A DNA stretch of 64,000 bases from Piliocolobus tephrosceles (taxonomy: Eukaryota > Chordata > Mammalia > Primates > Cercopithecidae): assembly GCF_002776525.5 (NCBI RefSeq), contig NC_045443.1, forward strand, positions 60,298,129 through 60,362,128. Direction: 5' to 3'. The translations under genes and the position numbers were made by a program. The notes beneath the pieces were generated by a model, which worked only from the letters and a program-made list of their open reading frames with translations, was not told the origin of the DNA and ran no database searches. This document shows positions 32,340-43,920 of the stretch, one piece after another. Within the stretch, counting starts at the first letter, position 1. Each line of letters opens with the position of its first letter.

Positions 32340-33760
32340 TTCTATAAACAAATAGAGACATAAAAAATGATAATGAAAAACTGGGCAAAAGATATGAACA
32401 TGCAACTCAGAAGAACGAACTCAGTGATGAATATGCATTCACCATATCAGGGAAATAAAAATCAATAAAAAAAAACATGATTTTTTTTTTATTTTTTCAT
32501 TTTTCACCAATCAAGTTGGCATGCATTTCAAAAGTTTGGTAGTGTCAAGTGATTACTAGGGAAACTAGTGCTGATACAGTCATGGTGTAATACCAACTGG
32601 ATGAGCCAGTTTAGAAGGTAATTGGGCAGTGCTCTTAACTAAATATGCTCTCTTTCTTGATGCTAAAAATATAATTTTACTTCTTAATATTAACCTGAGA
32701 AATACTGGAACATAAACAAAAATAAGTATGTTCCAGAATGATTTTAAAACAGAAAAATGATAACCATGTGTATCTCCATAAAGGAGCAAGTGTCCAAATA
32801 AATTGTGGAAAAATCTTGCTAAATATTACACAAGAATGAGAAGAAATGAGATAGATCCATATGTACTAGCTTGGCAGATCACCTAGACCTATTGCTGAGT
32901 GTAAAACCTAGTTACACAATGGTATTCATCGTGATAACTTGTCTCCAGAGTGGCACCATTAATCCTTTCCCTTGCCATTTCCCCCATCAAGAGGCTGCAT
33001 CTATTTCTATCCTTCCTTTGAATCTGGGCTGGTTTCAATGAATTCCTGGACCAGAAAAGTGTGGCAGAAGTCATTCTGGGTCTTAAGCTTTGCAGGTTCC
33101 ACCTGGGTCTCTTGGAACACATTATTGTAACTCTTGCTCCAGGGGGAAGTCATCTGCTCTGTACGAAGTTCTGTTGTCCTGAGAATGTCACGTGGAGAGG
33201 AGATCACAGCCAACCTTGGCTATTCCAGCCATTGATGTCACCCCAGCCCAGGCAATAGACATGTGAGTGAGGCTACATCCTGGACATTATGGTCCCAGCA
33301 GATGCCATGTAGAGGATAGCCAAAGTCCTGGACATACGGCCCCAGTCAAACAATTGCAGCCATCCTTATCCTTCTGAGTCACCCAACTGAAGTTCCAGAC
33401 ATTGTGGAGCAGCCACACTGTTCCCGCTGTGCCTTGCCCTAATTTTTGACTCACAGAATTGTAAGCATAAGAAATGTCAGTCTTTTTACAACAGTAAGTT
33501 TTTGTGTGGTTTGTTATGCACCAATAGATAAACAGAATACTCACAATAAGACCATTGTGTTTTAGAAAAAAAATACTAAAAAATATAATATACCATTATA
33601 TTTGTGTTGATATATGTATATATACAATCTAAAAGGACAGACACTAAAATGATGACGGTATTTACTTCTGGGTCAGAGAGGAAGTCAAGCAGGAATGAAC
33701 AGGGTGGTCCTTCAAAGGGACTTAAACATTACATAGAGTCACGATTCTGCCAGGAAGAGA
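32340..33760 (+). mobile_element. L1/HAL1-like element split by MLT1
   Basis: The left part (to about 32934) has 'atggtgtaataccaactgga' and 'aaaaatcttgctaaatatta'. The right part (from about 33544) has 'ggacagacactaaaatgatg' and 'atttacttctgggtcagag'. They are consecutive stretches of an old L1 3' region separated by the LTR. Confidence 0.6.
32935..33543 (+). mobile_element. MLT1-type LTR
   Basis: 'gaatctgggctggtttcaat' near 33018, 'tcctgagtca'-like and 'acagaattgtaagcataaga' near 33454, and the terminal 'ggtttgttatgcaccaatag' are MLT1 hallmarks. The copy lies inside an L1. Confidence 0.75.
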
Positions 33761-34140
33761 CACTACTGGGTTGATTTAAGCAGGAGGGGTTTGATTTCAG
33801 GTAGGTTTTACAAAAAAGGACAGGAGGAGCGAAGATCAGAGAAAGCTGACACTAGTGCTCAGGTGTGCCACTGATTCAGTGAGTTGCAGGAAAAAACCTG
33901 GGATGGTCCCCCCTGCTTGGAGGGGGAATGTCTGGAGGCTGCGGCAGAGCCTCCTAGCTGTGGGAACCTGGACACCTGCCCTCACTGCTGAGGAGCAAGG
34001 ATCTGAGTTCCTTCTCCCTTCTGCTTTCAAGCCTGGGCTGAGTGCCTCCTATTGATGAAATTTAACCCACCAGTTGTGGAGGTTTAGGGGTTTTCTTTAG
34101 AGCCTAGTGGAAGTCTACAGGGAGGAGGGCTCACAGTAGC
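33761..34140. other. Unassigned, slightly GC-richer interval
   Basis: No gene. Frames on opposite strands overlap at 33836-34055. Possibly an old LTR, but I cannot name it. Confidence 0.35.
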
Positions 34141-35355
34141 TGCTTTACTCCTTTTTTCCTTCATTTGTAGTGTTTCGTGACACGTGACAGATGACATGTT
34201 CCCAGTACAGTGGATGTATGCATTATTTTACCTACTTTAACAAAAATCATCTTTTCCAATGGATCAGTGGCTTAAAAGAATTCCTACAAAGCAACTATAA
34301 TACTAATAGTGCAAGCATAGCTGATCTGTGAGAAAATGGTAGCACTGACACTTTTTACTCGAACTTTTTTACTAGAACTTTTCCTTCCACATTATGAAAT
34401 TTAAAACAATGATAATCAAATCTTATATTAAAAAATTTAAAATTGTTAAATACACTATTTGAAATATAGGGGGATGCACATATTATAACATCTTTCTCTG
34501 GAGTTACTTTTTCTAACAATTATACCCATTAAAACCAAGAGTCGAAGTATCCAAGTAAATTCAACAAAGATTTAGGCCTTTAAATTACAGTAAGCCAAGA
34601 AAAAATAATAGGAAAACAAGAAAGGTGGTCTTGTAGCATTAAAAGAAGATGCACAATTATTTAAAATATTTTTATCACATCTTTAGCTCTTTCAAAACTC
34701 TATTCTTGTATATTTCAAAATGTTCCTAAATACTTACTTATAAATAAGTTATGAACATGGACATAAATGTTCAATCATATTGAAATCACAAATTACAATA
34801 CAGCAATCAAAAATATTTCTGTGCCATTATAAAGGAAATAAAATATATAATTATTTAAATACATTTAAGTTTCATCTTCATTTCATAATATCCATTTTCT
34901 ATTTTCAGTCAATATTAATACATATACATATTTGTAGTTATAAATAGTATCTGTATATTAGGGATGAGTGCTTGTATGTTTCTTTTGCTGGAGTACAAAA
35001 TCAACTTGTTTGAAGATCTATTCTAGTCCATGAAAATGCCTGGTTGTGGCCTAGAATATAATAGGTGGGTTTCTTTGATGTTGTTTAGGCTTCATTTAAA
35101 TGCAAGTAGGCGCTTCTCCAGTTTGGAGTGGATGCCCACCATTGCACTTGTGTGTGTGTGTGTTCGTGTTCTACAGAGTGTACAAGAAAACAAACAAAAA
35201 CAAATTCAATTTAGTTATTTGGTTAGCAAATTCAATTTTCTGATTACTCAAGTCATGGTGAGGGGATAGAGAAGTAAGACATTGGATTACTGCCCTAAAG
35301 GAGGTTACAATGTCACTGTCATTGTGCAGAAAGTCATAAACAAGCACATGTGTGG

Positions 35356-35386
35356 TATAATAAAGATATTTTATATCTTTATTATA
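35356..35386. repeat. Perfect inverted repeat (14-bp arms, TTT loop)
   Basis: tataataaagatat, then ttt, then its exact reverse complement. The arms are AT-rich, so the hairpin is weak but exact. Confidence 0.9.
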
Positions 35387-35404
35387 AGTATGTGTTTAGT
35401 CTAG

Positions 35405-35570
35405 AGAGGGTAAATACATTGAAAGCTATGGGTTAGAAACGAGACTCAGGCTAGTTACACAGTGCTGTGTGTTGCTTTCCTCCTCTATAAACATAGTAAC
35501 ACCTCCCTATACACCTCACAGATCACTGCAAAGTTAAAATAACAGTTGAGAACCTAATGTAACATATACA
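35405..35570 (+). repeat. MIR (partial)
   Basis: 'tgctttcctcctctataaac' and 'agtaacacctccctatacac' match the MIR centre. The ends are worn. Confidence 0.5.
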
Positions 35571-36197
35571 AATAAAATAACAGGAACTATATTTTAGCTT
35601 AGAAATCTACTTTCTTTTAAAGGTTTTCGTTTGATTTTTTTCTTTTTTCCTGCAAATGGAAATGATGATGTTTGGATCCCTGTTTTAAATCCAGGCTTAG
35701 TCTATTGGAGCTTTTGGAGACCTTAAATTTTAAGCTATTTCTATGTAAGATGGGGTGGCAGTGCGAGATATCTTCTGCTCATGAGCTGAGCACGCTTCAG
35801 GTTTCTTTTGAGAATTGTTGTTTTTTTACTTCTTTAAAGATTGAGGGAAAACTCTCCTAATAATGCATGTTAATTAATTTATAACTCTTCTTGTTTTAGA
35901 AAGTTTTCCAAAGGAAAATATTGAATAAGCTGGGGTTTACTGACCTCTGATGGCTGGACTTAAAATTGTTACTTTTATCAGGCTACTTAAGATGACGATA
36001 TAAAGTTCTTTCTGGAAACTGCCCAAGTCTAGGTTGTAAGGCAGTCAAGAATCACCAGACAAGAAGAGGGAGACCACAGGATGTCAACTAGTTAACCTTT
36101 TTTTTCTCAAGCAGGATTTATTTAGTTAATTTTAGGCTGAGGCTTTGTTAAATCAATGGTAATTTATTGAAAAACACTTCAGTGTGTAAGTCAGAGT

Positions 36198-36213
36198 ATT
36201 TCTGATCAGAAAT
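36198..36213. promoter_or_regulatory. 16-bp palindrome near paired TTAATTAGCAT motifs
   Basis: atttctgatcagaaat is a perfect palindrome. It lies 18 bp upstream of TTAATTAGCAT (36231-36241), which recurs at 36328-36338. A binding function is inference only. Confidence 0.3.
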
Positions 36214-37409
36214 CCAAACTCCATAAGTGGTTAATTAGCATTTAAAAGACTATCCAGAAATGCACACTAGAGAAATGGCTGACTACAGCATTTCAAATAT
36301 TGCTATCTAAATCTGCAATAGAGTTTGTTAATTAGCATAGTGATATTTAGAACAGTATTTCTTTGGAGATCTGAAAGCTTCGGAGAAATGTAGTTGGTTA
36401 GAAATATTGTATAGGCATCTTAGCTCTTGCATGAACAGGATATAAGAATCTGACAATAAATGTTTGTACATGGAGCAGAATTAAGTCTAAGCCTTGCTTT
36501 CATTATAGTGTACCTGGTAGCAAAGATATAAGGGAGGAGATAATAGCTCTCACCTACTTCTAATATTTGGAGGCATCCAGAGTTACCAAAGAGAAACTGA
36601 CTATTGCGAAGTGGCTAGATTGGCTTAGGTCAATGGTAACAAGCCATCCATCATATTCCTAAAACTTTACAGAGGAAATGATTACAAAAGCTGATTTGTA
36701 CCATTTCCCTATGTTTTATACCATATTTCATCAGGATATTCCTCCTAATTTTCACCCCAAATCACATGTGTTATAATTTAAGCATAGTCCCATTGAATAC
36801 AGATAAGGAGCGAAATGAACTATCCCCAGCCAATATTATATTTTTCTGGTAGAATTGGCTTAAAAAATATATCCATGGCCAAAGACACTTAATTTGAATA
36901 GTAGTTAAGAAGATGACATTGCTTTTTACATGGCTAAATATAGCTGGGAATTTGTTCAGATGTCCTAGGGGACACTACTGATATCCTAAAATGCAGTCAT
37001 CATTTTGGTACATAAGAAGCTTGTATTATGTCAGTGTCACTGTTCTGTCAATTTACTGGAAGGGAAATAGCAATAATAAACTTGACATATTTTATAAAAA
37101 CTTTGTTTCATATGAATAAGTATATACTTAAAACTGGAGTTTTATCATATTTAAAAAAAAATGGACTCATACTGCTTTGAAACCGGGATCCAGTACTAAC
37201 AAGTTAACCTTGAAGGCCAAGATTAGGTCTCAAGGGATCTCGTGACCTCATCTCCACTCCTTTCCCCTAATTTTGTCTTCTCTGCCGTAGCCTCCCTAAT
37301 TTAACTTAGTAAAGTCACATGAGGTTCTTACAATGTCTTCAAGCAAGGCAGGAGTAACCACAGCGAAGACAGGAGAGACCACTTCTGCTGCCATGCTAAG
37401 CTGCTTTTG

Positions 37410-37925
37410 AGGCAGCCCCCAATAATCCCCACCTCCTGGTATTTATACCCTCTCCTTGTGTGTGGGCTGGGCCTAGTGACTCACTTATAATCAATAAAAT
37501 ATGGAAAAAGTGATGGAATGTCATTTCTGAGATTAGGTTAAAAAGAGATTGTGACTTCTGTCTTGGACAACCTCTCTGGCTCTTTTGCTCGCTTGTTCTA
37601 GGGGAAGCCAGCTGCCATGTTGTGAGTTTCCCTTTGGAGAGATCCATGTAGCAAGAAACTGATCTCTCTGGCTAACAGCCCAAGGCCTGCCAACAGCCTT
37701 GTGAGTGAGCTGGGAAGTGAATCCTTCACCAGCTGAAACTTGAGATAACTATAGCCCCAGCTACAGCTTGATGGCCACCTTGCAAGAGACCCTGAGTCAG
37801 AAGCACCCAGCTATGCTGGGCCCAGATTCCCGACCCTCAGAAACCACGCCATAATGAGTGCTTGTTGTTTTAAGCCACAAAGTTTTGGGGTAATTTGTTA
37901 TGCATCAGTAAATAACTCATGTAAC
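37410..37925 (+). mobile_element. MLT1-type LTR
   Basis: 'taatccccacctcctggtat', 'agccagctgccatgttgtga' near 37606, 'cctgagtcagaagcacccag' near 37791 and 'ggggtaatttgttatgcat' near 37889 give the complete MLT1 order. Confidence 0.88.
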
Positions 37926-38429
37926 TGCTAAAGGAGACTTAGGAAGTTTGGGGAATTCCAAGTGCTCAGAGTCATCTAAATCCAGCCAGCAATCCTATTC
38001 CAGTTCTTAAGCTTTAGTTTTCCCAATCAATCTCTTTATATTTCACGGAAAGAGCCCAATGAGCCTCCAAGTTAAACTGAAATTCGAATTCTGTACTCTT
38101 CAGGATCATATTCTGATTGATTTTCATGTACATAGCCCTATGGTTATGAGAGATTTGTTGAATCCAGTCAAAGGAGGAGGTCTCTGGTTTTCTGATCTGT
38201 CAGATCTGACAATTCTACAGTTCTATCCTTGAGAGTCTAGTCCTTGCAACTGCTTCTGGTAAAGCCTGTCTGTGTTTAGTGCAGGCATCAGGAATCACCC
38301 TAGGTATTTACAGCAGAAAGAGATTAAGACAGGGTATAAGGTGCTTAAAAATTATTGGAAAGTCTGAGGAAATGGAAGCCAGGAGGCACTGCTGGGACTA
38401 TTGAGTTCAAGAACAGACTGGGCTATTTA
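37926..38429. other. Unassigned interval
   Basis: No gene or named repeat seen. A near-palindrome 'ctgatctgtcagatctgac' lies near 38194. Confidence 0.35.
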
Positions 38430-38990
38430 TTGCTTAACTTAGTCATTCATATATGCAACACATATTGACTGAATATCTGTTAAGAGCCAGGTACCCAGGT
38501 ATTCTAGGCCCTAGGTGAATACAACTGAAAAGTCCTGTAATCTCATGGAGCTTATATTATAAATAGAGATATAGCTGCTTTATAGGTTGATGTGAAATTA
38601 AAAAGCAGAGGTTTGGAGGGGTTCCTTAAGATTGGGTATTCAGGGAGATTGCTTTTGAGAGGGTGACATTTGATAAAATTTCTGATCAATGAGAAAGAGT
38701 CAGCCATGTGAAGATTTACTAGAAGGGCATTCCAGGCAAACAGAGCACTTTGTGCAAAAGCTATAATGTAAGAATGAGCTTGCCATATTCCAGAACAGGA
38801 AGGAGGTGATACTGTCTCAGTAGGCAAGGGGCTGGGAAAATGGCAGGGAGGAAAGTCAAGGGTTTGGCAAGGAATACAACATGTTGAGCTTTGAAGGCCA
38901 TTATAAAGTGTTTGAGTTTTGTTCTAAGTGTAGAGGGACATGCTGGAGGTCTTTAACAAGCGGAATAACATGATCTGATTAACCCTTAGA
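38430..38990 (-). mobile_element. L2 (3' region)
   Basis: Reverse L2: 'gtacccaggtattctaggcc', 'gggtgacatttgataaaatt', 'agggcattccaggcaaacag', 'tttgaaggccattataaag' and 'aacatgatctgatta'. The 91-residue minus frame at 38552-38827 is the decayed L2 ORF2 end. Confidence 0.8.
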
Positions 38991-39644
38991 GACCATTCTG
39001 GCTCACTTGAGCTCTTACGTCATTTTTAAAGTACCCGCATTTGTACTTGTTCTCATCGCCTAAAGAGTGTTACTTTAGCTACTGTAGTTTAAATAGTGAT
39101 ATATTAGTATGTTATTTTCTTCTGTGAGAACAACTCTGATATGCTTCCTGTTTTTAGACTCATATGTGTTCTGTTTGGTCAATTTGCTTACAACATTTCC
39201 AAAATTGTGTTGTTTCTACTGTTTGCTTTGTGCAATTATTTTATAATGGCTCTTGGCAAAAAGCAATGTCTTTTGTTGATATATGGTGTTTGAATTTAGG
39301 ACTGGAGACTGTAGTAGTTAGTTGCCTAAGATCTCTAGCAAATGCTCAATACAAATTTCAATGAAACTGAAATGATGTGGGATTTCTATTTAGCATCTGT
39401 TATTAAAATCTAGAGTGAGCTTAGAAAACCTTTGAAGTGACTTTACAATAAACTTTACTAAATGACTTCAGAATTTGATAATTCATCCTCAATAACCATC
39501 AATAGTTAATTGATTATATTTGAAAATCAATTTAATTATTGCCTCCCCTTCTAATTACACGTGTACATACGATTTTACTTGATTTAACTCACTACTTCAA
39601 TATAAATTCTTTAGTTATTTCAAATGTCTTATCATAATGTAATT
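38991..39644. other. AT-rich unassigned interval
   Basis: No gene or named repeat. The 66-residue frame at 39164-39364 has no features. Confidence 0.4.
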
Positions 39645-40125
39645 TGGGTACTTGACAAATATTTTTGAGTATATACTGCTATATTCCAGGCACTTTGCCA
39701 AAAAGACAAAATCTCTCACGAAGTTTACAGTCTAATGGGAAGAATAGTTACTCAAGAATATTAGGTTGCTGCAAAAGTAATTGCGGTTTTTGCCATTTTT
39801 TAAAAGTAATGGCAATTACGTTTTTTTAACCAACCTAGCAATTAACTATAATTGCTGAGCATTGTATTGGGGAACCTGATGTGGTCCTGGGGCTCCTCTG
39901 AGGAAGAGATATTTACCCTGAGATCTGAACAAGACTCACTGGCCTCATGAAGAGGAGTGTGGAGTGTCCACGCAGTAGGGGCCCAATGGTGAGAACTCAG
40001 AAACCCAAAAGCATTAGGCTTTTGAAGGACAAAAAGAAGACTGTGTAGTGGTGCAAGGCAATGTGATTTCTTTGATGTCCTTTAGAGCAGAAAAACTTTT
40101 TTTGGCATTTATTTTAAAATTGGTA
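39645..40125 (-). mobile_element. L2 fragment split by MADE1
   Basis: 'tattccaggcactttgccaa' and 'gtttacagtctaatgggaag' precede the MADE1; 'agacctg'-like and 'gggcccaatggtgag' sequence follows it. Reverse L2 3' region, moderately decayed. Confidence 0.5.
39761..39838. mobile_element. MADE1 (mariner-derived MITE)
   Basis: It starts ttaggttgctgcaaaagtaa and ends aaccaacctag, close to the 80-bp consensus length. The 3' arm lacks the stretch that would pair with 'cggttttt', leaving an 8-base asymmetric bulge in the hairpin. miR-548 family precursors derive from such elements. Confidence 0.88.
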
Positions 40126-40128
40126 TGC

Positions 40129-40426
40129 ACCTGGGTGTGGTGGCTCACACCTGTAATCCCAGCACTTTGGGAGGCCGAGGCAGGTGGATCATTTGAGGTC
40201 AGGAGTTCGAGACCAGCCTGGCCAACATAGCAAAACCCAGTCTCTACTAAAAATACAAAAATTAGCCAGGCATGGTGGTGGGCACCTCTAGTCCCAGCTA
40301 TTTGGAGGCTGAGGCAGGAGAATTGCTTGAACCCAGGAGGCAGAGGTTGAAGTGAGCCAAGATTGCACCACTGCACTCCAGCCTGGGCAGAAGAGCGAGA
40401 TGCCATCTTAAAAAAAAAAAAAAAAA
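40129..40426 (+). mobile_element. AluSx-type
   Basis: Full two-arm Alu with A-tail. Near-matching flanks ttggtatgca (about 40120-40129) and ttgtatgca (about 40427) suggest a target duplication. Confidence 0.9.
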
Positions 40427-40574
40427 TTGTATGCAATTTGCTAAATTTAGCATTTGAAAAATCAGTTTTTCTGTTAATTTTATGATCAACTTAAAAATTG
40501 ACATATGAGTCTAATGAATTTAAACTACTACTTTAGAGAGGCTTTTAAATACTTTAAGTAAATACTGTCAATTT

Positions 40575-41443
40575 ATATTTATTTTTTACGTTCAGGGCTA
40601 ACAGTGCAGGTTTGTTACATAGGTGAATTTGTGTCATGGGGATTTGTTGTATGGATTATTTCATCACCTAGGTATTAATTCTAGTATCCATTAGTTATTT
40701 TTCCTGATCCTCTCCCTCCTCCCACCCTCCACCCTCCAAAAGGCCCCAGTGTGTTATTCCCCTCTATGTGTCCATGAATTCTCATCATTTAGCTCCCACT
40801 TATAAGTAAGAACCTGTGGTATTTGGTTTTCTGTCCCTGTGTTAGTTTGCTATGGATAATGGCCTCTAGCTCCATCCGTGTTCCTGCAAAAGACATGATC
40901 TCATTTTGTATGGCTGCATAGTATTCCACAGTATATATCCAGTCTATCATGGATGGGTATTTAGGTTAATTCCATGTCTTTGCTATTGTGAATAGTGCTG
41001 CAATGAAGAATACATTGTGCATGTGTGTTTATAATACAATGATTTATATTCCTTTGGGTATATACCCAGTAATGGAATTGAGAGGGTAGAATGGTACTTA
41101 AATTTACAAGAAAATAACAAACGGCTCCATTAAAAAGTGGGCAAAGGCCATGAACAGAAACTTTTCAAAAGAAGACATACATGCAGCTAACAATCATATG
41201 AAGAAAAGCTCAACATCACTGATCTTAGAGAAATGCAAATCAAAACCACAATGAGATACCGTCTCACACCAGTCAGAACGGCTATTATTAAAAAGTTAAA
41301 AAATAACAGATGCTGGTGAGGTTGTGGAGAAAAAGGAACGCTTAGTCACTGTTGGTGGGAGTGTAAATTAGTTCAGCCATTGTGGAAGACTGTGTGGCGA
41401 TTCCTCAAAGGTCTAAAGACTGAAATGCCCTACATTATTGAAC
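40575..41443 (-). mobile_element. L1 with 5' inversion (twin priming)
   Basis: 40575-41098 is the L1 3' end in reverse ('tgtgttagtttgctatggat', 'aatggcctctagctccatcc', 'gtatatacccagtaatgg'). 41099-41443 is the immediately upstream ORF2 segment in forward orientation ('ccattaaaaagtgggcaaag', 'gagataccgtctcacaccag', 'cactgttggtgggagtgtaa'). The pieces are adjacent in L1 coordinates and opposite in direction. It is a primate-age L1 by its modest divergence. Confidence 0.88.
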
Positions 41444-41749
41444 TGCAATTATAAATTTCATTTATTCCATGTTGCCCTGTAAGTAACTGTTTACTCTTTA
41501 AGATCACTGTTTAAGATAACTGTTTATCTCAACAGTATAAACCTGCTTAGGATTTTAACTATTTCTTGACAAATTAAGCTCTCAGATAAAGGTGAATCTC
41601 AAATTCACCTTAAATTTCAAAACTGTCTAAAACTTAGCCTAATGGTCATTGTTCAACTAAAATTATAAATCTAAAATTAATGATTCAACCATAGATTTTA
41701 TCCAGAAATTCCAAGTTGTGTTGGTCAATAGTTGGCCCATTTTCTTCCT

Positions 41750-42182
41750 TACTCTGTGTCTGAGGAAGTTGCCTGGCATGGTCTACATCATTAGGCGGCC
41801 ATGTCCTCTGGCTTCTGGTAGGTTTGACTAATGGAGCGTACCCGTTGGAGAGCAGCTCTAGAGAGAATAAGGTCTGAGTACGTATTTCCCCAGATAGAGC
41901 TCTCTCTACAGAGTGACTTCTAGCTGATTCCTCAACTTAAGTTCCCTCAACTTAGAGTCTCAGATCATATCAGAGGAACTCTCCACAAAGCCTTCTCTGT
42001 CCCTTGGCTGCTTTGGCAGGCTTAAAGGTTACAGGACTCCTCTATTATTAGCCTTACAGTATTACACAAATCCTTGTGAGTTTCATACACCACAGCCACA
42101 CCACTGTAAATAGTCTCTTTATCAAGCTGTCAAATTGTTCTATTCTGCCCTTTGTTTCCTGCCAGGACTTTGACTAACACAG
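41750..42182 (+). repeat. 5' LTR of the ERVL-like provirus
   Basis: It ends near 'tttgtttcctgccaggactt' and 'gactaacacag', a typical LTR end of this old family, and contains a worn 'ctgtaaatagtctctttatc' polyadenylation region. I could not confirm a tRNA primer-binding site after it. Confidence 0.6.
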
Positions 42183-43628
42183 CAATTGCTACAAAGAGTG
42201 ACCCTCAGGAAACAGACCTTCAAATACGATTGTGGAGTTAGGTTGCTCATATATTTAAGGATTTCCTTATTGGAGTGAAATGAAACAGAACATGTGATGG
42301 TACATGCTTATTTAAATGAACACGAGTGAGATGAAATGTAGGCAGAAGCTGATGTGCTGAAAGATCAAGTGGCTGTTACAGTAGGTCATTATGAGGCATC
42401 TGTTGGCTTCTTCTGGTAACCTAACAAGTGAACTGAGTTGTAAAAGGAGAAATGGAAAACTGACTATCTAGTTGAGAGCATGTATGGAAAATCAGAAAGC
42501 CTCATGGACCTTTGAAGAAGTCCCTCAACTCCTATAATTGCAGGGTAGATATGGCTGAGGACTAAGAACCAGACCTGATTACAAAGGCTGCAGAATTGCA
42601 ATGCCAACACATGCTCAGCTCTGACAGGCCTCTTACGTAAAGGGAAGTGAAGGGAAGGGAAGAAAAGAGATTTAAATTTACGTAGATGAAACTGAGAACT
42701 TCACACCCTTGGATCGCCCTGAATCTTCCTTACTAGCAGAGGCAGCCTCCCCAACTCCCATCTGAGGGAACTAGCCTTCCCCTGTATAATTATAGTCTAC
42801 AAATAATTGCCTAGCAAGCTGATACCGATTCACCTCCTTCACTCTCTAGGCCCACGATGAGAGTTCGATTTCACTATATCCCAAATGGTGAAACATAGGC
42901 CTATTCTGGGAAGAAGGAGACTACGTACTGAAAAAGTTACAAGTACTTATGAATCTGTATCAGCAAGAGTCTGGGGAGCACATTTGGGAGCGGATTTCAA
43001 GGGCATTAGACCAAAGAGAATAAAACTTAAAGCTTGATGAGACAGAATATATTAACCTGGGAACACTCACCTGGGATTTGGGATTTAATGTGAAAATTAA
43101 GCAGCCAGGAATGGTGATAATTGTCTCCTAAGCTGACTAATTGAAGCCTGCACTCAAATGGACCTGGAGATAATGGACAAAGATGCTGCAATGGAATTGG
43201 GTTCCCTGAGCTCAGTGGGAACAATGGGACCCCAGAATGGTGGAGACCAGGTAGTGCTGCTTAAACTTCAAGGAAAAGATGAACACAACCACCCTAAAAG
43301 CTACAAGAACAGAGTGATGAAGTATTCTTACCTGAAAGGATCACTGGAAAACAAGTAACAATTAATCATGGGATTTCTAGAAGCAAAATGGGCAGCTACT
43401 CAGATGCTCTTTAACATAACAGATTTAAAAAACTCTATCTGGTGGACAGAAATCTAACTCAAGTTGCAATAACGGTGATCCATGGAACATTTGCCAGTTT
43501 CTAGTCCTAAAGTAGTTAAGATACAAAACCTCCGGACTGAGGGGAAGGTCAGTCTCCTCGGAGGCAAAACCCTGCAGGGTGGCCATAGGTGCACACATGA
43601 ATCTTGGTTTAAGATTTTACCAGAGGTA

Positions 43629-43920
43629 AGGTCAGGTGCAGTGGCTCACGCCTGTAATCCCAGCACTTTGGGAGGCCGAGGCGAGTGGATCACGAGGTCA
43701 GGAGATGGAGACCATCCTGGCTAACACAGTGAAACCCCGTCTCTACTAAAAATACAAAAAAGTAGCCAGGCGTGGTGGCAGGCGCCCGTAGTCCCAGCTA
43801 CTTGAGAGGCTGAGGCAGGAGAATGGTGTGAACCCAGGAGGCGGAGCCTGCAGTGAGCCGAGATGGCGCCACTGCACTCCAGCCTGGGAGACAGAGAGAG
43901 ACTCTGTCTCAAAAAAAAAA
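43629..43920 (+). mobile_element. AluY with target duplication
   Basis: Y-type segments 'gaccatcctggctaacac' and 'gaatggtgtgaaccc'. Flanks 'gattttaccagagg' (about 43613) and 'gatgttaccagagg' (43921) differ by one base. It sits in the provirus interior. Confidence 0.93.

Larger units (their letters stand above)
34141..37380. other. Repeat-poor AT-rich block
   Basis: Over about 3.2 kb I recognise only one weak MIR. There is no Alu, L1, LTR or L2. The sequence is AT-rich with several TAATTA cores and palindromes, and has no long reading frame. This is the largest repeat-poor stretch in the window. Confidence 0.45.

Noticed and set aside
33990..34055. Possible CpG-rich promoter
   Set aside because: CpG count is low on inspection; the interval is only mildly GC-richer than its surroundings.
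41750..42182. Promoter of a present-day gene in the 5' LTR
   Set aside because: The LTR is strongly decayed and no downstream gene is visible.
43158..43358. 66-residue frame that could be an exon
   Set aside because: It lies inside the decayed ERVL-like provirus and is best explained as viral remnant.
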